From Cladophialophora immunda (lineage: Eukaryota; Ascomycota; Eurotiomycetes; Chaetothyriales; Herpotrichiellaceae), in assembly GCF_000835495.1 (NCBI RefSeq), contig NW_015622544.1, forward strand, positions 1,259,704 to 1,323,703: a stretch of 64,000 nt of DNA, read 5' to 3'. This document shows, piece after piece, positions 46,683 to 58,278 of the stretch. A program made the position numbers and the translations under genes. Numbering within the stretch: the first letter of the stretch is position 1; every line of letters starts with the position of its first letter. The notes under the pieces are model-generated. The model was not told where the DNA came from. It saw only the letters and a list, made by a program, of their open reading frames with translations, and searched no databases.

Positions 46683-49600
46683 TGTGAGTAAAGTCTTTGT
46701 TGACAAGAGGATGCCTGCATTGCAGTGTTCGGCCAGCTTTCGAGGCCGTCAATATTCAGATGTCTTTTTATCACAAGAGACTAACTCATCAACTTGGAAG
46801 AAGCGCCCTTTCCCTTCAGCCAACCGGAAAATATCATCTCCTCGTCCCCTGCTTGGGGTGCCTACAACAATCAACCTCAGAAGTGGAAAAAGTAACCGGC
46901 TCACCCTGCGCGCCCCTGTGCCCCTCACTCCTTCCCGTCCTCGCTTATCGTTGCTCGCTTCCTCTCGCAAACAGTTTCCATCACTTCGATCAGCTTTCCT
47001 GTCGGGATTTGAAGAGCTAGGAGTTGGGAAGAGGAGGCAATGATCAGCTACAAGCAGCACAACCCAGCCACATTTACCCGGAACTGTCAAGAGCGGTGAA
47101 GAGATATTAAGGGTTTTGCTCGAGTGTTGTGCATGACAAGAATCCCACGCGTCTAACCCCGTCAATCTTCTCTGCCATTGGTGGCGTTCAGGGAAAAGCA
47201 TGAGCGGGCGGTCTGCACGACCACCGGGGATATTCACCAGGAACGAGACCACAGGGGACTCGTTACTTTGTCCATCAATAGCACAATCATGCTTTCTCGG
47301 CTGTCTCAGGGTCGCCATGTAGGTATACCAATGCTGGAAGCATGAGGGGCTCGTGTCCGCCAGCCTATTGTCGGAGGTCAAATACGCCCATTTGAAGCCT
47401 ATAAGGACATGTGACAGATAGTTTGTACACCCTCTGGGGCTCCACGGGATGACACCACACACTCAGAACCTTCCGAGAAAACAAATCTATGGATTTCAAC
47501 TGCGTCTGAGCGGAAGCTCTCTCTCGACCTCAAGGCGCAGTGTCACAACCTCAAGGCTTCAGGGGAGCATCCACCAGATAGGGCTTCATTGAGACTCGAA
47601 TCCAGCATCATCACAGTGAAAGCACTCAAGTCTCTCGTCGTTGGGACTTTTGCAGCAGAGGGCATCTGGGAGCGAGCCAACAAAAGCCCTTCTCTTCCTT
47701 CCGCAGCTCCACGAGGCGGAAGACTTCCTAGCTCCCCTTTGTAGCTTGCTTGCCAGGGTATTTCGCATCTGGTAGTGCAAGAAGCTGCAGTTTACCACAT
47801 GGCAGCGCCCTACGGAGTATCCCTCGAACCTTGTCAAGCTGGTATGTACCTAAGGCTGGCCCTTGACTGCTTGCAGGGATGGCGCAGCTTCCCCCTGACA
47901 GACGCTTCAGGCATCCAGGCACTTTTGCTTTTAGCCTGCAAATGTCCAATCCCTTTGCCGCATTCTCTCCACGCTCGAAGTCCGGACAAACCAGAACAGC
48001 AGGAGTTGAGCAGGGCACGGTTGGGCTCTGGCTCTTGACCGAGCTGAAGGCCCTCAGGCTCGTGGAGACTGTTCTCCTGTGGACTTCGGGACTCTCTAGG
48101 TACCAGGCGGTGAGGACTCGCACCATGGACCTCTTGTTGCTTCTTTATGGTACGAGTCCAATTAGAGGTCCGAACTCTTGCTACATACATCCGTCGAAGA
48201 GTTCATCTGGTCCCTGAGCCATGGCTTCGCTGCCACTCAAAAATTAGGCAATTTTGTCTCTTGGTGGCTTCAATAATCACTTCAGATTTCAGCCACATCT
48301 GCATAGCAGCTACAGGCGAGACCAAATCCACCTGCGAACTTTGTCGCGCGACCGAGTCTGGACACGAAAACTGTAGGGGTTCTGCTCATCACCCCGACGC
48401 GCGACATGGCGCTTTTCATCTCTAGGTGGGCTAATCCCGTCTGCTCCAAGCGTAACGTTGATTGCCGTGGCTTTCTCCATAGCTACTCGTCCAGATTTAC
48501 GGAGTCTACATGCCGTGCGTGCTCAATAGTTCGCAGTCGCGTTCAACCACCTGGACTACTACTACTAGGCACTCTGTGGCACGCGAGAGTACAAGGATCA
48601 AGGACTCTTCTACGTCCGAATATGGAGAAGGAGGACTCCGTACCTTGTCGTTCTCTGCCCACAGAATGCCTACATTCACTGTCACTAATCTTTCGCCTAG
48701 ATGGTTTCAGCAGGCCCCTCACGCTATCGGTCTGTGCGTCGCCGAAGGTGTTCCTGGCATCCCGTCAGCCCTATGGCGTCCCTTACCACTGAGGGGTGAA
48801 AAGCAGCCCTCGGGAAGTTTTGCTCTGAGGATTTTTGCAGTCCTTCCGTGCGTTGATCTGCTTTACCGAGACTTCAGCGGACATCCACCCAGTTGGGGGA
48901 CCAAGCGGACACCTCCACCTCCGGGGAAGCCATCATTGGTGTTCCTGATTCTCTGTCTTCGGTAGCCAGGAACATCCTCGTTGGGCATCATCAGCCAGCC
49001 CCTCGAACTCATTGAATTGAATGATTTCGACCACCGTGCGGTCTGGGGGATGATTACTCGTTATTAGGTGCTTACTGTTCCAGAGAACCGCCAGGGGAGA
49101 GTATAAGCTCCCTTGCACCGAATATTCGTCCTCCTCACAGCTTTACTGGTCTGCTTTGAACAAACCGCGATTCAGCTACAGAAGATAGGTACTCGCTATG
49201 GTGGCCGACATTTCGACGTCGGGACTGACATGCAGGCCGATGCATGCCCGTTGTGTCATAACTGCTCTTTGTTACACTGCTGCCCGTCTAATCAAGGACA
49301 AGGTAGATATTTTGACAGCTGTCAGAAGTTCTTGTCTTCGCGTCCACCGCTTCGGTTTCACCCTGAAGACTGGGGCCGTTCTCGTTCGCGGCTCTCCAAC
49401 CAGGGCTATGGCGACAACCGCGAGACCCATAGTCACCCCTTTCCCCTTTTGCTGATCTTTACTGCATGATGATGTGTGCCTGTCCACATTTCCTTTTCTT
49501 TTACGCTACTTGAAGGAACTCTCCAGCATCGGGGACCTCGAGAGCCCGGCAGTGCAAGTGTGCAGGTTGCCTTACCAGCTGTCTCACCTCGCAGCAACCC

Positions 49601-49910
49601 ACAACGGATTAAGACATCGGTGGAAAGGAAATTTCTGCAAAAAATTGTTGACCAGTCTGATGGCAGTGGTATGTCCCCTGACATATCAGTGGAGCTCACA
49701 GCGCGTCTTCCCAGTCGGAGCCGGTATCCATGGATGCACACTCCATGAGTGAATACTCAAAGTCCGAAGAACTGAATTCCCAGTTCGAAAGAGTTCCCTG
49801 AAGGAGATAAATCGGTATACCAAGCCTGAAAGAGAATGGTTGACCCATTTCACTCTTGAAAGGTAGAGAGGACAATGCCGCTTACGCTGGATGCTTTTGC
49901 AGCAGGACGG
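46683..49910. other. Gene-poor stretch, 3.2 kb
   Basis: Many open frames of 60-240 codons on both strands, all Cys/Trp/Arg-rich and overlapping each other, the look of chance frames. No intron-exon chain with protein-like composition was found. No repeats or transposon ends seen. Could hold a decayed gene or long untranslated DNA. Confidence 0.4.
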
Positions 49911-51493
49911 TCAACCCAACAGTATCCTGTTGCCAGCCTCAATCGCCATCCGCTCTCCTTCACTCATGCCCGGATTGAGGTCCCACATCTTCTGGCCCAG
50001 TCCCATGGCACGTTTGCCTGCATCATTGACTTGATCCCAAGTCACAGCTCCAACAAAACCAACCTCGCCATCACCACCAGCACCTGGGAAGTCCGGTGGG
50101 GGACTGTATGCCAAGGCACTCATCCGTTGTCTCTTCAAAAACTCGAGATTCGGTCTGGTGATTGCACATGCGGGAATGTACATGACGCTGCTGTCACCTT
50201 TTCCGTGGTGCTCCTTGTCTACAGCATGGATCTGGGGACCAGTGTCAGCCTCTACACGCCAATGGCTAAATGGGGGCTTTTATCCTGGCACGGACTTGGC
50301 CACAAATGGAATCGTCTTTGAAACACAATTATTAGGACGGGAACTCACCATGTCACAGTGCCAAGCGACATAATCACCAGGTTCGACCCTGGGCATGCTC
50401 ACCATGGTGGTGTCAAGCTCGAGGCCCGGGTGAGATACCGGATCATATTCCTGACATGCAGCTGGGACAGAGTTGGGAAATGTGGCATCCAGGTTCAGCT
50501 TCCCTGTCTGGAGATTGATAAACGGTCTCAATATCAGGTAAGATGTGACATGTCGGATCAAGGGGCAAACTTTCAGGGTGCCTTCACCAGGCCCTGTTGA
50601 GGACATGGACAGCCAGCCCTGGAAGAGGCGGAACATGCTGCAAGCGCCTGCGCCGTTATACAGGTCCATGTTGGCTTCGATGCGGTGGCGTGCGTCGAAA
50701 GGATCATACTCTTCCCAGCGGCCATTCAGGATGGTCTGATAGACGCGAGAATACTCGGGATCTTCCCAGCGCTCGAGACTTCCTCCATCGGTGTGCGGCC
50801 CAAGTGAGAATTTTGCGTCGCCCGGTTGCCGAATGCGAAATCGGTCTGCGTACGTCAGAGGGTAGGTTGTAGATATCTCTGACGACGGGTCCGAGGAGTG
50901 CCAGAAAGAGGCGAGAAAAGATTGGGCTCGCAGCATGTTCGGATGAGCCCGTGCTTGAACCTGGGAGGGAGTCCAATACAACTCATACACGGCAGGGTTA
51001 TCTGGCGGAAAGGCCTTGATTTTGGATCGATTTGCAGCGATATACTCCTTGGCCTGTTGTTTGAAGTCCAGCGCCTGTTCTCGTGGGAGAACATTGCGAA
51101 TAACTGCAGTTCCTCGGTGGCGTATCGCGTCAAGCTTTGATTGAGGGACAGTCCCGGCCACTACATCTCGAAATTCGATGCTAGGTATCACCTGGCGCCA
51201 AATGTCAGCCATCGCATATACTGGGACTTGAGGGTAGAGATGGGACGGACATCAATGCCTTCTGATCTAATCTCGGCAATCTCCCGCTCCAGACTCTTCA
51301 ATAACCGTTGCCAGGACGCTGTTATGGCGTCCTCATTGCCCCTGATCAACGTCTTCTTCAAGGCACTGAACCGTGGAGGCAGAGGATCAGGCTTCTTGCC
51401 CGACAGTGAGGGAAACACGGAGCTGATGTCGCCGGCCTCTTTGGTCAAGGTGGATGCCGCACGGCGCAACGCAGCAGTAAGTTGATTCTTCAT
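49911..51493 (-). CDS. DUF1479 family protein, probable non-heme Fe(II) oxygenase
   Basis: Exons 51493..51251, 51191..50349 and 50231..49911; 468 residues. Family blocks: VIPSIEFRDVVAGTV, HRGTAVIRNVLPREQA, ELYWTPSQVQARAHPNMLR, LGPHTDGGSLERWEDPEYS and the C-terminal MYIPACAITRPN...YL. A putative iron facial triad is visible: His214 and Asp216 in HTD and distal His364 in DMIHAVDKEH; the second intron lies between M362 and I363. Related bacterial proteins (YbiU) are structurally 2-oxoglutarate-oxygenase-like. Substrate unknown. The first intron uses a weak 5' site, GTCCGT. Divergent from a short-chain dehydrogenase. Confidence 0.87.
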
Positions 51494-51949
51494 TGTCGCT
51501 ATGCCCTGGAAGGACAATCTGAATATCACTCCCACTCCTCTGTGTCCTGTTCCATCGTCTGAATTTATCCTTCATCATACCGCGAGAGCAGCCGGATACG
51601 CTTCCGCACCAGGTCTAGCGTCAAGTGGCGTCAAGTGTGGTGTTTCGCGGAGGCAAAATCGCCCATTCGTGGCTATTTTGCGCCATGCCTCAAGATCATA
51701 ACCTCGGGCAAACTGCGCCCGAGAATCGAAGGAATGAGGGGAGGACTGCTGTGGGATAAGGCCGCCCCAAACATGAGGCCAAAGGTGAGTTTGGAGGGTC
51801 TGCTGTGGCCCTGGCAATTGGCAATGCAGACTTCATCTCTGTGCATACCGAGGCAGAAGGATCGTTATATGTGGTTGCAAGGTTGGCCATCCCCCAGGTA
51901 GATTGCGATTGTTCTTTTGTCCCTCCTCTCTTCCCAGACCATCTCCAAA
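51494..51949. promoter_or_regulatory. Divergent intergenic region, DUF1479 / SDR
   Basis: 456 bases between outward-facing starts; likely shared promoter. Contains the tandem GTCAAGTGGCGTCAAGTG near 51620-51637, a possible pair of factor sites. Confidence 0.5.
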
Positions 51950-53010
51950 ATGGCTCAGCAGATACAAGGAAAGACAGCGATTGTCACGGGCGCTGGCTCT
52001 GGTAAGATATCAATCCCAACGCAACTTCACGCACGAAGCAGGACTAACCTGGACAATCACCACCAGGCATCAATCTCGAGTTTGCCCGTCTGCTTCTGGA
52101 ACATGGCGCCAACGTTCTGTTTGCCGACCTTGGGCTCCGACCAGAAGCCGAGAAACTGGTCCAGAAGTATCAATCAACTCCGAACAAGGCCGTCTTCCAA
52201 CGAACGGACGTAACTTCGTGGTCTGACCTCGATGCCATGTTTGCAGCCGCCCAGCAGCACTTTGGATCCATCGACATTGTGTGCCCCGGAGCAGGGGTGT
52301 TTGAGCCTCACTGGAGTAACTTCTGGTACCCCCCTGGGACGGCGAAATCCAAGGACGACCCAGCTGGAGGCAGATACGCGCTGTTGGATATCAATATCAC
52401 GCATCCCGTCCGCGTCACGCAGTTGGCCATTTCCCACTTTTTGGCAGCGGACCCGCCATGCAGCGCTGAGAACCCCAAATCGATTGTTCATATCGCGAGC
52501 ATTGCAGGTGAGAGCGCCAGTCTCGCGTTCCCACTGTACTATGTGAGCAAGCACGGCGTCCAGGCGTTGGTACGCAGCCTAGCCGATCTGGAACATCTGC
52601 ACGGAATACGTGTCAGCTGCGTGATGCCTGGCGTGGTCAAAACACCCCTGTGGACCGACCACCCGGAGAAGTTGAAGATTGTGAAGCAAGAAGGAGAAGG
52701 AGCAGATACGTGGGTGACGCCAGAGGAGGTCGCCCAGGTGATGCTCGCCTTGGTCAAGGACAATGAATGTCCAAGTGTTACCGCGAGCGCAAGCGCAGGC
52801 ACCAATGGCGTCAATGGAGGGCAGAAGGATATGGTCCCGATCAAGGGAGGCACTTGTCTAGAAGTGCTCGCGGGCGCCGTCAGGGATGTGCCTCTCTATA
52901 ACAACATCGGGCCGTATGCGACAGGGAAGCAAGGTGCGAGCGTGAGTGACGGCGAGAAGATCTACAGGGAGGTTCTTGGGGAGTTGAAGCCGGGGTGGGG
53001 GAAGTATTGA
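51950..53010 (+). CDS. Short-chain dehydrogenase/reductase
   Basis: Exons 51950..52001 and 52067..53010 (65-base intron), 331 residues. Classical SDR marks: cofactor loop TGAGSGI (residues ~13-19), acidic end of the second strand FADLG suggesting NAD(H), structural PGAG in place of NNAG, and the catalytic set Ser162 (HIASIAG), Tyr175 and Lys179 in YYVSK. The C-terminus is longer than the ~260-residue core and ends PGWGKY. Resembles the 15-hydroxyprostaglandin dehydrogenase-like group of fungal SDRs. Substrate cannot be told from sequence. Divergent from the DUF1479 oxygenase, suggesting a shared oxidative pathway. Confidence 0.93.
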
Positions 53011-53498
53011 ACATAGGTAGGTGGGAGTCTGAGGAACAATACGAGATTAGACGAGGAATGAATGTGCTTCCACCATAAGCACAGCGTAGACCTATACACG
53101 TACAAGACCGATATACGAGGTAGAGCGAGATGGATGGGTGTGTATCTGGTTGACAGGGGCCAAATGGAAAGTTCCGGAGATCTCGACTCCTTTGCCGGGC
53201 GATTGATCAAGTCAAGTCTCGCGATTGTGGCTGGACATTTGACGCCATCCGCAGCCATAATTGTCATATTCGGCTCCCACCCGCGATTCTCTGGCTTCAT
53301 TTTTGTCCCAAAGTTCACCAGTTCATTCACTTCCTCCGCTTTCCACACCGCTCGCTTTGGTGGTTCAGCCATCTACTACGTCGTCATCTGTCCGTATCTA
53401 CTGTGTCCCTGTCAAGTGCTCTCGCGAGGGGAGGAGAGATGAGCACTTCCGATCCCACAAGATAAACTGCGCCGCCCTTGACCCTGTCGCAAGCCATC
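53011..53498. other. Intergenic between SDR and transporter genes
   Basis: 0.49 kb between same-strand genes, presumably the transporter promoter. Overlapping open frames not convincing. Confidence 0.5.
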
Positions 53499-55164
53499 AT
53501 GTCTCTCCCTGCGCCCGCTTCCTCGAGCAGGACGCAGTCTCGAGTCCGTCGGTATGTCGCCTCCCGCTCTCAATGGCCCTGCCGTTCATATAACCTAACC
53601 GCTCCCCAGGCGACCGGCCACCCCGATTCTGAGCAAGCGTGATCTCACAGGCACCGTCGGTCAGGCATCATGGATCAGCAGCGTCGTCAACCTCCTCAAC
53701 ACGATCGTTGGCGCCGGGGTCCTCGCCATGCCCCTCGCCATGTCACATATGGGTGTCTTATTGGGAACAATCGTGATACTGTGGGCGGGTGCCACTGCCG
53801 GGTTTGGCCTCTACCTGCAAACTCGCTGCGCCGCATACCTGGAACGGGGATCCTCGAGCTTTTTTGCACTGTCCCAAATCACATACCCCAACGCCGCGGT
53901 GATATTTGACGCGGCCATTGCAATCAAATGCTTTGGCGTGGGAGTCAGCTATCTCATCATCATTGGCGACCTCATGCCGGGTGTCGTGCGCGGGTTTGCT
54001 CGTGAAGAGGACCTAGGCCAATTCATGTTCGACCGCCATTTCTGGGTCACGGCTTTTATGCTGGTTGTCATTCCCTTCTCCTTCCTACGTCGACTCGATT
54101 CGTTGAAATACACTTCTGTGATCGCATTGATATCAATTGGGTACCTGGTCATCTTGGTCGTCTATCACTTTGCCGCACACGACACCTTGCCCGGTGGGCA
54201 CTACCAGACTCCGCTAAGAATATTTACATGGGCGGGTGCGATCCCGGCGCTCTCTTCCTTCCCCGTCGTTGTGTTCGCCTATACTTGTCATCAAAACATG
54301 TTCAGCATCCTCAACGAGATCAGCGATAACTCCCATTTCCGCACCAGCGCTGTCGTATTCGCATCCAACGGCACCGCTGCCTCTATTTATATTCTGGTTG
54401 CGATTACTGGCTATTTGTCATTTGGGAACGAAATCGGAGGAAATATTGTGGCACAATATGCGCCTTCGGTGTCCACAACGATCGGTCAAGCCATGATAGT
54501 GGTTCTCGTCATGTTCTCCTACCCTCTGCAAGTTCACCCCTGCCGAGCCAGTGTCGATGCTGTTCTCAAATGGCGTCCTTCCGACAAACTGAAAGCGAGA
54601 CTCCGCTCCACGCCCGCTACTCCTAGCTCGCTCGATTCCAGCCCTCCGCGCGACGTTCCTCTCCTACAACCTGGCAGAAAGCGGAACACGGAAATGGGAG
54701 AGGCTCGATTTGCCGCCATCACCACCGCGATCATCATCCTCAGCTACATCGTCGCCATGACCGTCTCCAGTCTTGAGGCCGTTCTCGCGTACGTCGGTTC
54801 AACGGGAAGCACCTCCATTTCCTTCATCCTTCCGGGCTTGTTCTACTATAAAATATCTTCACCCGATTCACCCTTGCATCAAAAGCTTGTGAAAGAAGAA
54901 GACGACTACGAGTGGCACGGGGACGATGATGCGAGCGACAAGTCTGACGACGATGCTGGCAACGAAGAGCCACCGAACCACGAAGGCCAAAATCTGCTAG
55001 GTAACTCGGGGATTCTCAGCATCAGCGGCATAAGCTTGTTGAAACGGACGAGGAATTTCCGCCGGAAGATGCTTCGCAAGCTGAGCCTCGCGTTGGCCAT
55101 CTACGGGGTGTGCGTCATGGTGGTTTGTTTGATCACGAATACCTTTTTCATTGTTGCGCACTGA
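53499..55164 (+). CDS. AVT-type (AAAP family) amino acid transporter, probably vacuolar
   Basis: Exons 53499..53551 and 53610..55164 (58-base intron), 535 residues. The start of the transport domain is SWISSVVNLLNTIVGAGVLAMPLAM, the hallmark first helix of AVT proteins, followed by about ten more hydrophobic segments (KCFGVGVSYLIIIGDLMP, VFAYTCHQNMFSILNEI, GYLSFGN, STTIGQAMIVVLVMFSYPLQVHPCR, STSISFILPGLFYYK). Two hydrophilic loops, PSSLDSSPPRDVPLL (~370) and an acidic DDYEWHGDDDASDKSDDD (~455), lie in the cytosol by prediction. The closest yeast relatives by pattern are Avt5-Avt7, which export or import amino acids at the vacuole. A final helix ends the protein. Confidence 0.92.
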
Positions 55165-56470
55165 GGTGCGTTGACGAGGAGGTGCTTGTGGGTGCCAGTG
55201 TTTGGAAAGATGTGAAGGAGTGCCGCGTGACAAGCGTCGAGATCATACATGAGGTGGACGGTTCAATTCAATTATCGACCTGATCGTTCGATATGACTGA
55301 TGATTTGATTTCGAAGAAACATAGAGGGCGACTGCTGAGGACTCTCGTTGTCGACTAGTTAGAGTCCCAAGAATTTCCTTTTTGGACGACACCCCACGTT
55401 GCAAATATACTATACCCTCTCAAAGTCGATTCATGCACGATGTGTCCGGGAGCATCAGAGAGAACGGCAGAGATATCAACGAGATCCCCTCTGGAGTTAC
55501 CAAAGAACGGGGCGTCGCACTGGCCAGCGCAGTGAGAACGATACATGCATACAATGCCTCGTCCGACTTGGGACTCCCGAGCCTCCTCGACGAAGTCGGA
55601 AGCGACCACAGGACACTCGTATAGCCGCATACAAACAAGAGTGATTGTCGCGCATCCAGCGCTCCGAAATCTCTGCAACGACGAAATCAGGGGCCCAAAA
55701 GGGAAATGACTGGTTGACCATCATCACGACCATGAGCTTGAGCTTGAACCTGTTTGAGCTTGGATAGAAAAACAAGTGGCTTTTTGCAGGTCGCACGAGC
55801 GGGAGATAATACCGTGTAGAGCGATGGCGTCCAGGCAGGCAGGCAGGCAGGGCGGGCGTTTAATGTCTATATCCTATACCATATCATACCATACCATGCC
55901 GACGTATTGACTACTTACTATTTGTTCCAGACGACCGAGGTATCACTTGTTTAGTTCACAAGAATGGGCTGCCAGCCAGGGAGCATATATGCGACCACCT
56001 GCATCGCCGGAATAGTTCTGTTTCCTGTGTCTCTCCTCCTTTCCCTACTACCACTGTCTTCGTCTGAACATGATTACTTCCTTGCAAATTGAATCTTCAT
56101 TGCGGCATTCTGCAGACACTTGCCATTGAGACGATCTAATTAAGTCAAACGAAACTATGGCCCGCGTTGGCCCCCGACATGATCCCAAGCCGCGCCCAAG
56201 AATGCCGTTTTGATTCCCCAGTACCTCACTTGATACTCCACAGAACACGATCGACTGAAAAGAAAACTGGGTTCGGGCACCCCATTATAAATTGGCGACA
56301 TTTTCTCCCGATCAATGCGAATGGCATTCCCTTGTAAAACCACCTTTGTATGAGCGATTGCACGGCTCGATTTCGATCGATCCTACCGGAACGAGTCCAA
56401 CCTTCGACTTTCCCGATCCAACACACATCTCCGAGACTTTGCTAGTCGCCCCAGCATCTTTCACCAAAAC
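55165..56470. other. Intergenic, convergent 3' ends, 1.3 kb
   Basis: Only short, overlapping open frames. Includes the (CAGG)n run listed below and ATACCATATC-type imperfect repeats near 55875-55900. No gene seen. Confidence 0.5.
55832..55851. repeat. (CAGG)n tetranucleotide repeat
   Basis: Five CAGG units in the gap between the transporter and BI-1 genes. Confidence 0.85.
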
Positions 56471-57360
56471 TTAGTTGTTGTTCTGGGTCGCGTTCAAGAT
56501 CCTCAAGATGGAGAGGAACAAATTGAGGATGTCGAGGTAAAGGCTGATGGAAGCTGCAATCTCCTCCTCCACGTGATAGTGTCTCATGACCATCTGGGTG
56601 TCCACGAGGATGTAGCCACTGAAGATCAAGGACGCAATCGCGCCGTAGACCAACTCCACCGTAGATCCATGCGGGAAAAAGGCAGCCATGAATCCGAAGA
56701 TGATCAGGATCCACAAACCGCCAAACAGGTAGGGAATCCAGCTGGTGAAGTCGTACTTGCTCTGGCAGGCAAAGAGTGTCAGGAAGACGAAGATGGCCAG
56801 AGTGAGGACGAGAGCTTCGATCACGATACGGCTTTCGAAAAAGGACGTGATGACACTGATGCTGTATGCCTCGAGCGCGGTGAAGCCAGCCAGAAAGATC
56901 ATGTTTGTCGGGTACGACTTGCGCTTCCAGAATGTGAGGAGCATGAATCCGATGGCCCCGATCAAAGACACCCACATCATCCACGAGTTGGACTGGATCC
57001 AGTTTCTGTAGCCCTTGGAGAAGAACGAAAGCATGGACAGGGCCGCGGTGAGAAGGAGCTGGACGGTCAGGATGGTATAGACTTTGCGGATAAAGGACAT
57101 TCGGATGTCGATGGTCGCTTCGATGACGACGCCGCCGAACTATACAGCATCGTTAGTATGCGGATCAGAAGCGGAGTGAGAGAACTGGAGCGTACCTTGA
57201 AGTCGTCCGGCACATTGTCGTCTTCTGTCCTGGGAGCGCCGAGGATGCCCTGCTCAGGGCCAGGGCCTGTAGCCTGGTAGTTTGGAGGGGCTTGAGTGTA
57301 GTTTTGCTCGTCGAACGAGTCGCGCTGAGGAGCGGGCTGATATCTGGTGGAGGAGGCCAT
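56471..57360 (-). CDS. bxi1: BAX inhibitor-1 family (TMBIM) membrane protein
   Basis: Exons 57360..57196 and 57139..56471 (56-base intron), 277 residues. The N-terminal ~50 residues are hydrophilic, with a PPNY (PPxY) motif at residues 25-28. Seven hydrophobic segments follow from IRMSFIRKVYTILTVQLLLTAAL to LDILNLFLSILRIL. Family marks: MSFIRKVY, ALEAYSISVITSFFE, FGFMAAF, FSGYILVDTQMVM and EEIAASISLYLDILNLF, where the acidic residues in the last two are those that gate Ca2+ in family members. Yeast Bxi1/Ybh3 acts in ER stress and calcium signalling at ER and vacuole membranes. Confidence 0.95.
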
Positions 57361-57800
57361 CTTGCGCGTCGAGGAGAGGTTACCGATAGAGCTGAAGGCA
57401 GGATGAGCAAGTGTGCGCAGGAGAGGAAAGGAGTCTAGGAACGATGTTGTGAGAGGGTGGCGTGTTTGGAATTAATGTTGCCGGTGACTTGCATCAACGA
57501 CTTGTGACGCCTGCGCCTGCGGCTGCGGGCCCGGCGAATGTTCCAGTCACAGGAGCCAATGATGCCTGCACCGAACTGCCGCTACAAGCACGTGGGGGAG
57601 TTCCCACCTCAATGCGGGCACTTCCTCAAGAGGCACTGCCAGTGCCGAAAAGGACTCGCCTGGAGCAGCCGCACATTATTCGACAGATTCAAATGAAAAT
57701 ATCCCTTGCGTTGGTGTAAAAGGATCTAGGGATGATTAAAAAAAAGATTCGAGAGCCGAAAAAGGTATATGCGAAGAGAGCAAAAACAATACGTTTGAAC
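57361..57800. other. Upstream region of the BI-1 gene; tRNA 3' flank
   Basis: 0.44 kb holding the BI-1 promoter. Contains an A-run at 57783-57787 which gives the TTTTT Pol III stop just past the tRNA-Gly 3' end. Confidence 0.5.
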
Positions 57801-57871
57801 TGCGTGAACCGCGACTCGAACGCGGGCCTCGAGCATGGGAAGCTCGAATTCTACCCTTAAACTATTCACGC
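57801..57871 (-). tRNA. tRNA-Gly (anticodon CCC)
   Basis: 71-base cloverleaf on the minus strand, no intron. Acceptor stem GCGTGAA pairs with TTCACGC, followed by discriminator A. Anticodon stem CGAGC/GCTCG closes the loop TTCCCAT, anticodon CCC. The T arm CCGCG-TTCGAGT-CGCGG is perfect. Internal B box GTTCGAGTC. A T-run 15 bases downstream should stop Pol III. Confidence 0.95.
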
Positions 57872-58278
57872 GAATCTGGGCAACATCAGGATTAAATTAT
57901 GGGTTTGCAATATATAATCACTAATATTGATAATGCCTAAGTGCCCTTGATCTGGCCGCTGATCGGGCGCCCGGCCGCCTAGAGGGCTCCACCTGTTAGT
58001 TGAGGACTTAGGGACACCTGCCTCGTCCATCACACAACGTCAGGCCGTACGCTCTATAAAAGTAATAATGGCCCCGTCTTTCGGGTCTCAGCTGCTGCAG
58101 ATACGTGGAAGCACAGATCTAATCAGGTCTGATGATGACATGCTTTTCCTATTTTCCCATGTCTATCTGTTTGAGCCTTGGTTCAAGACCTCTATGAACC
58201 ATCACCCAACTCAGTACGAGGTATAACTCTGTGCAAACCACAATCACGCTAGGCCTCAAAATCAGAACCCCTCTGCCC
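57872..58278. other. Intergenic between tRNA and LYS9
   Basis: 0.4 kb. Pol III upstream region and LYS9 3' flank. A TGATGA next to 58128-58136 resembles a snoRNA C box, but no matching D box or closing stem was found. Confidence 0.45.

Noticed and set aside
46749..47462. 237-codon minus-strand frame
   Set aside because: Cys/Trp/Arg-scattered composition, overlaps other open frames of similar length; nothing conserved recognised.
58120..58200. Possible C/D box snoRNA (TGATGATGA)
   Set aside because: No D box and no terminal stem at the right distance.
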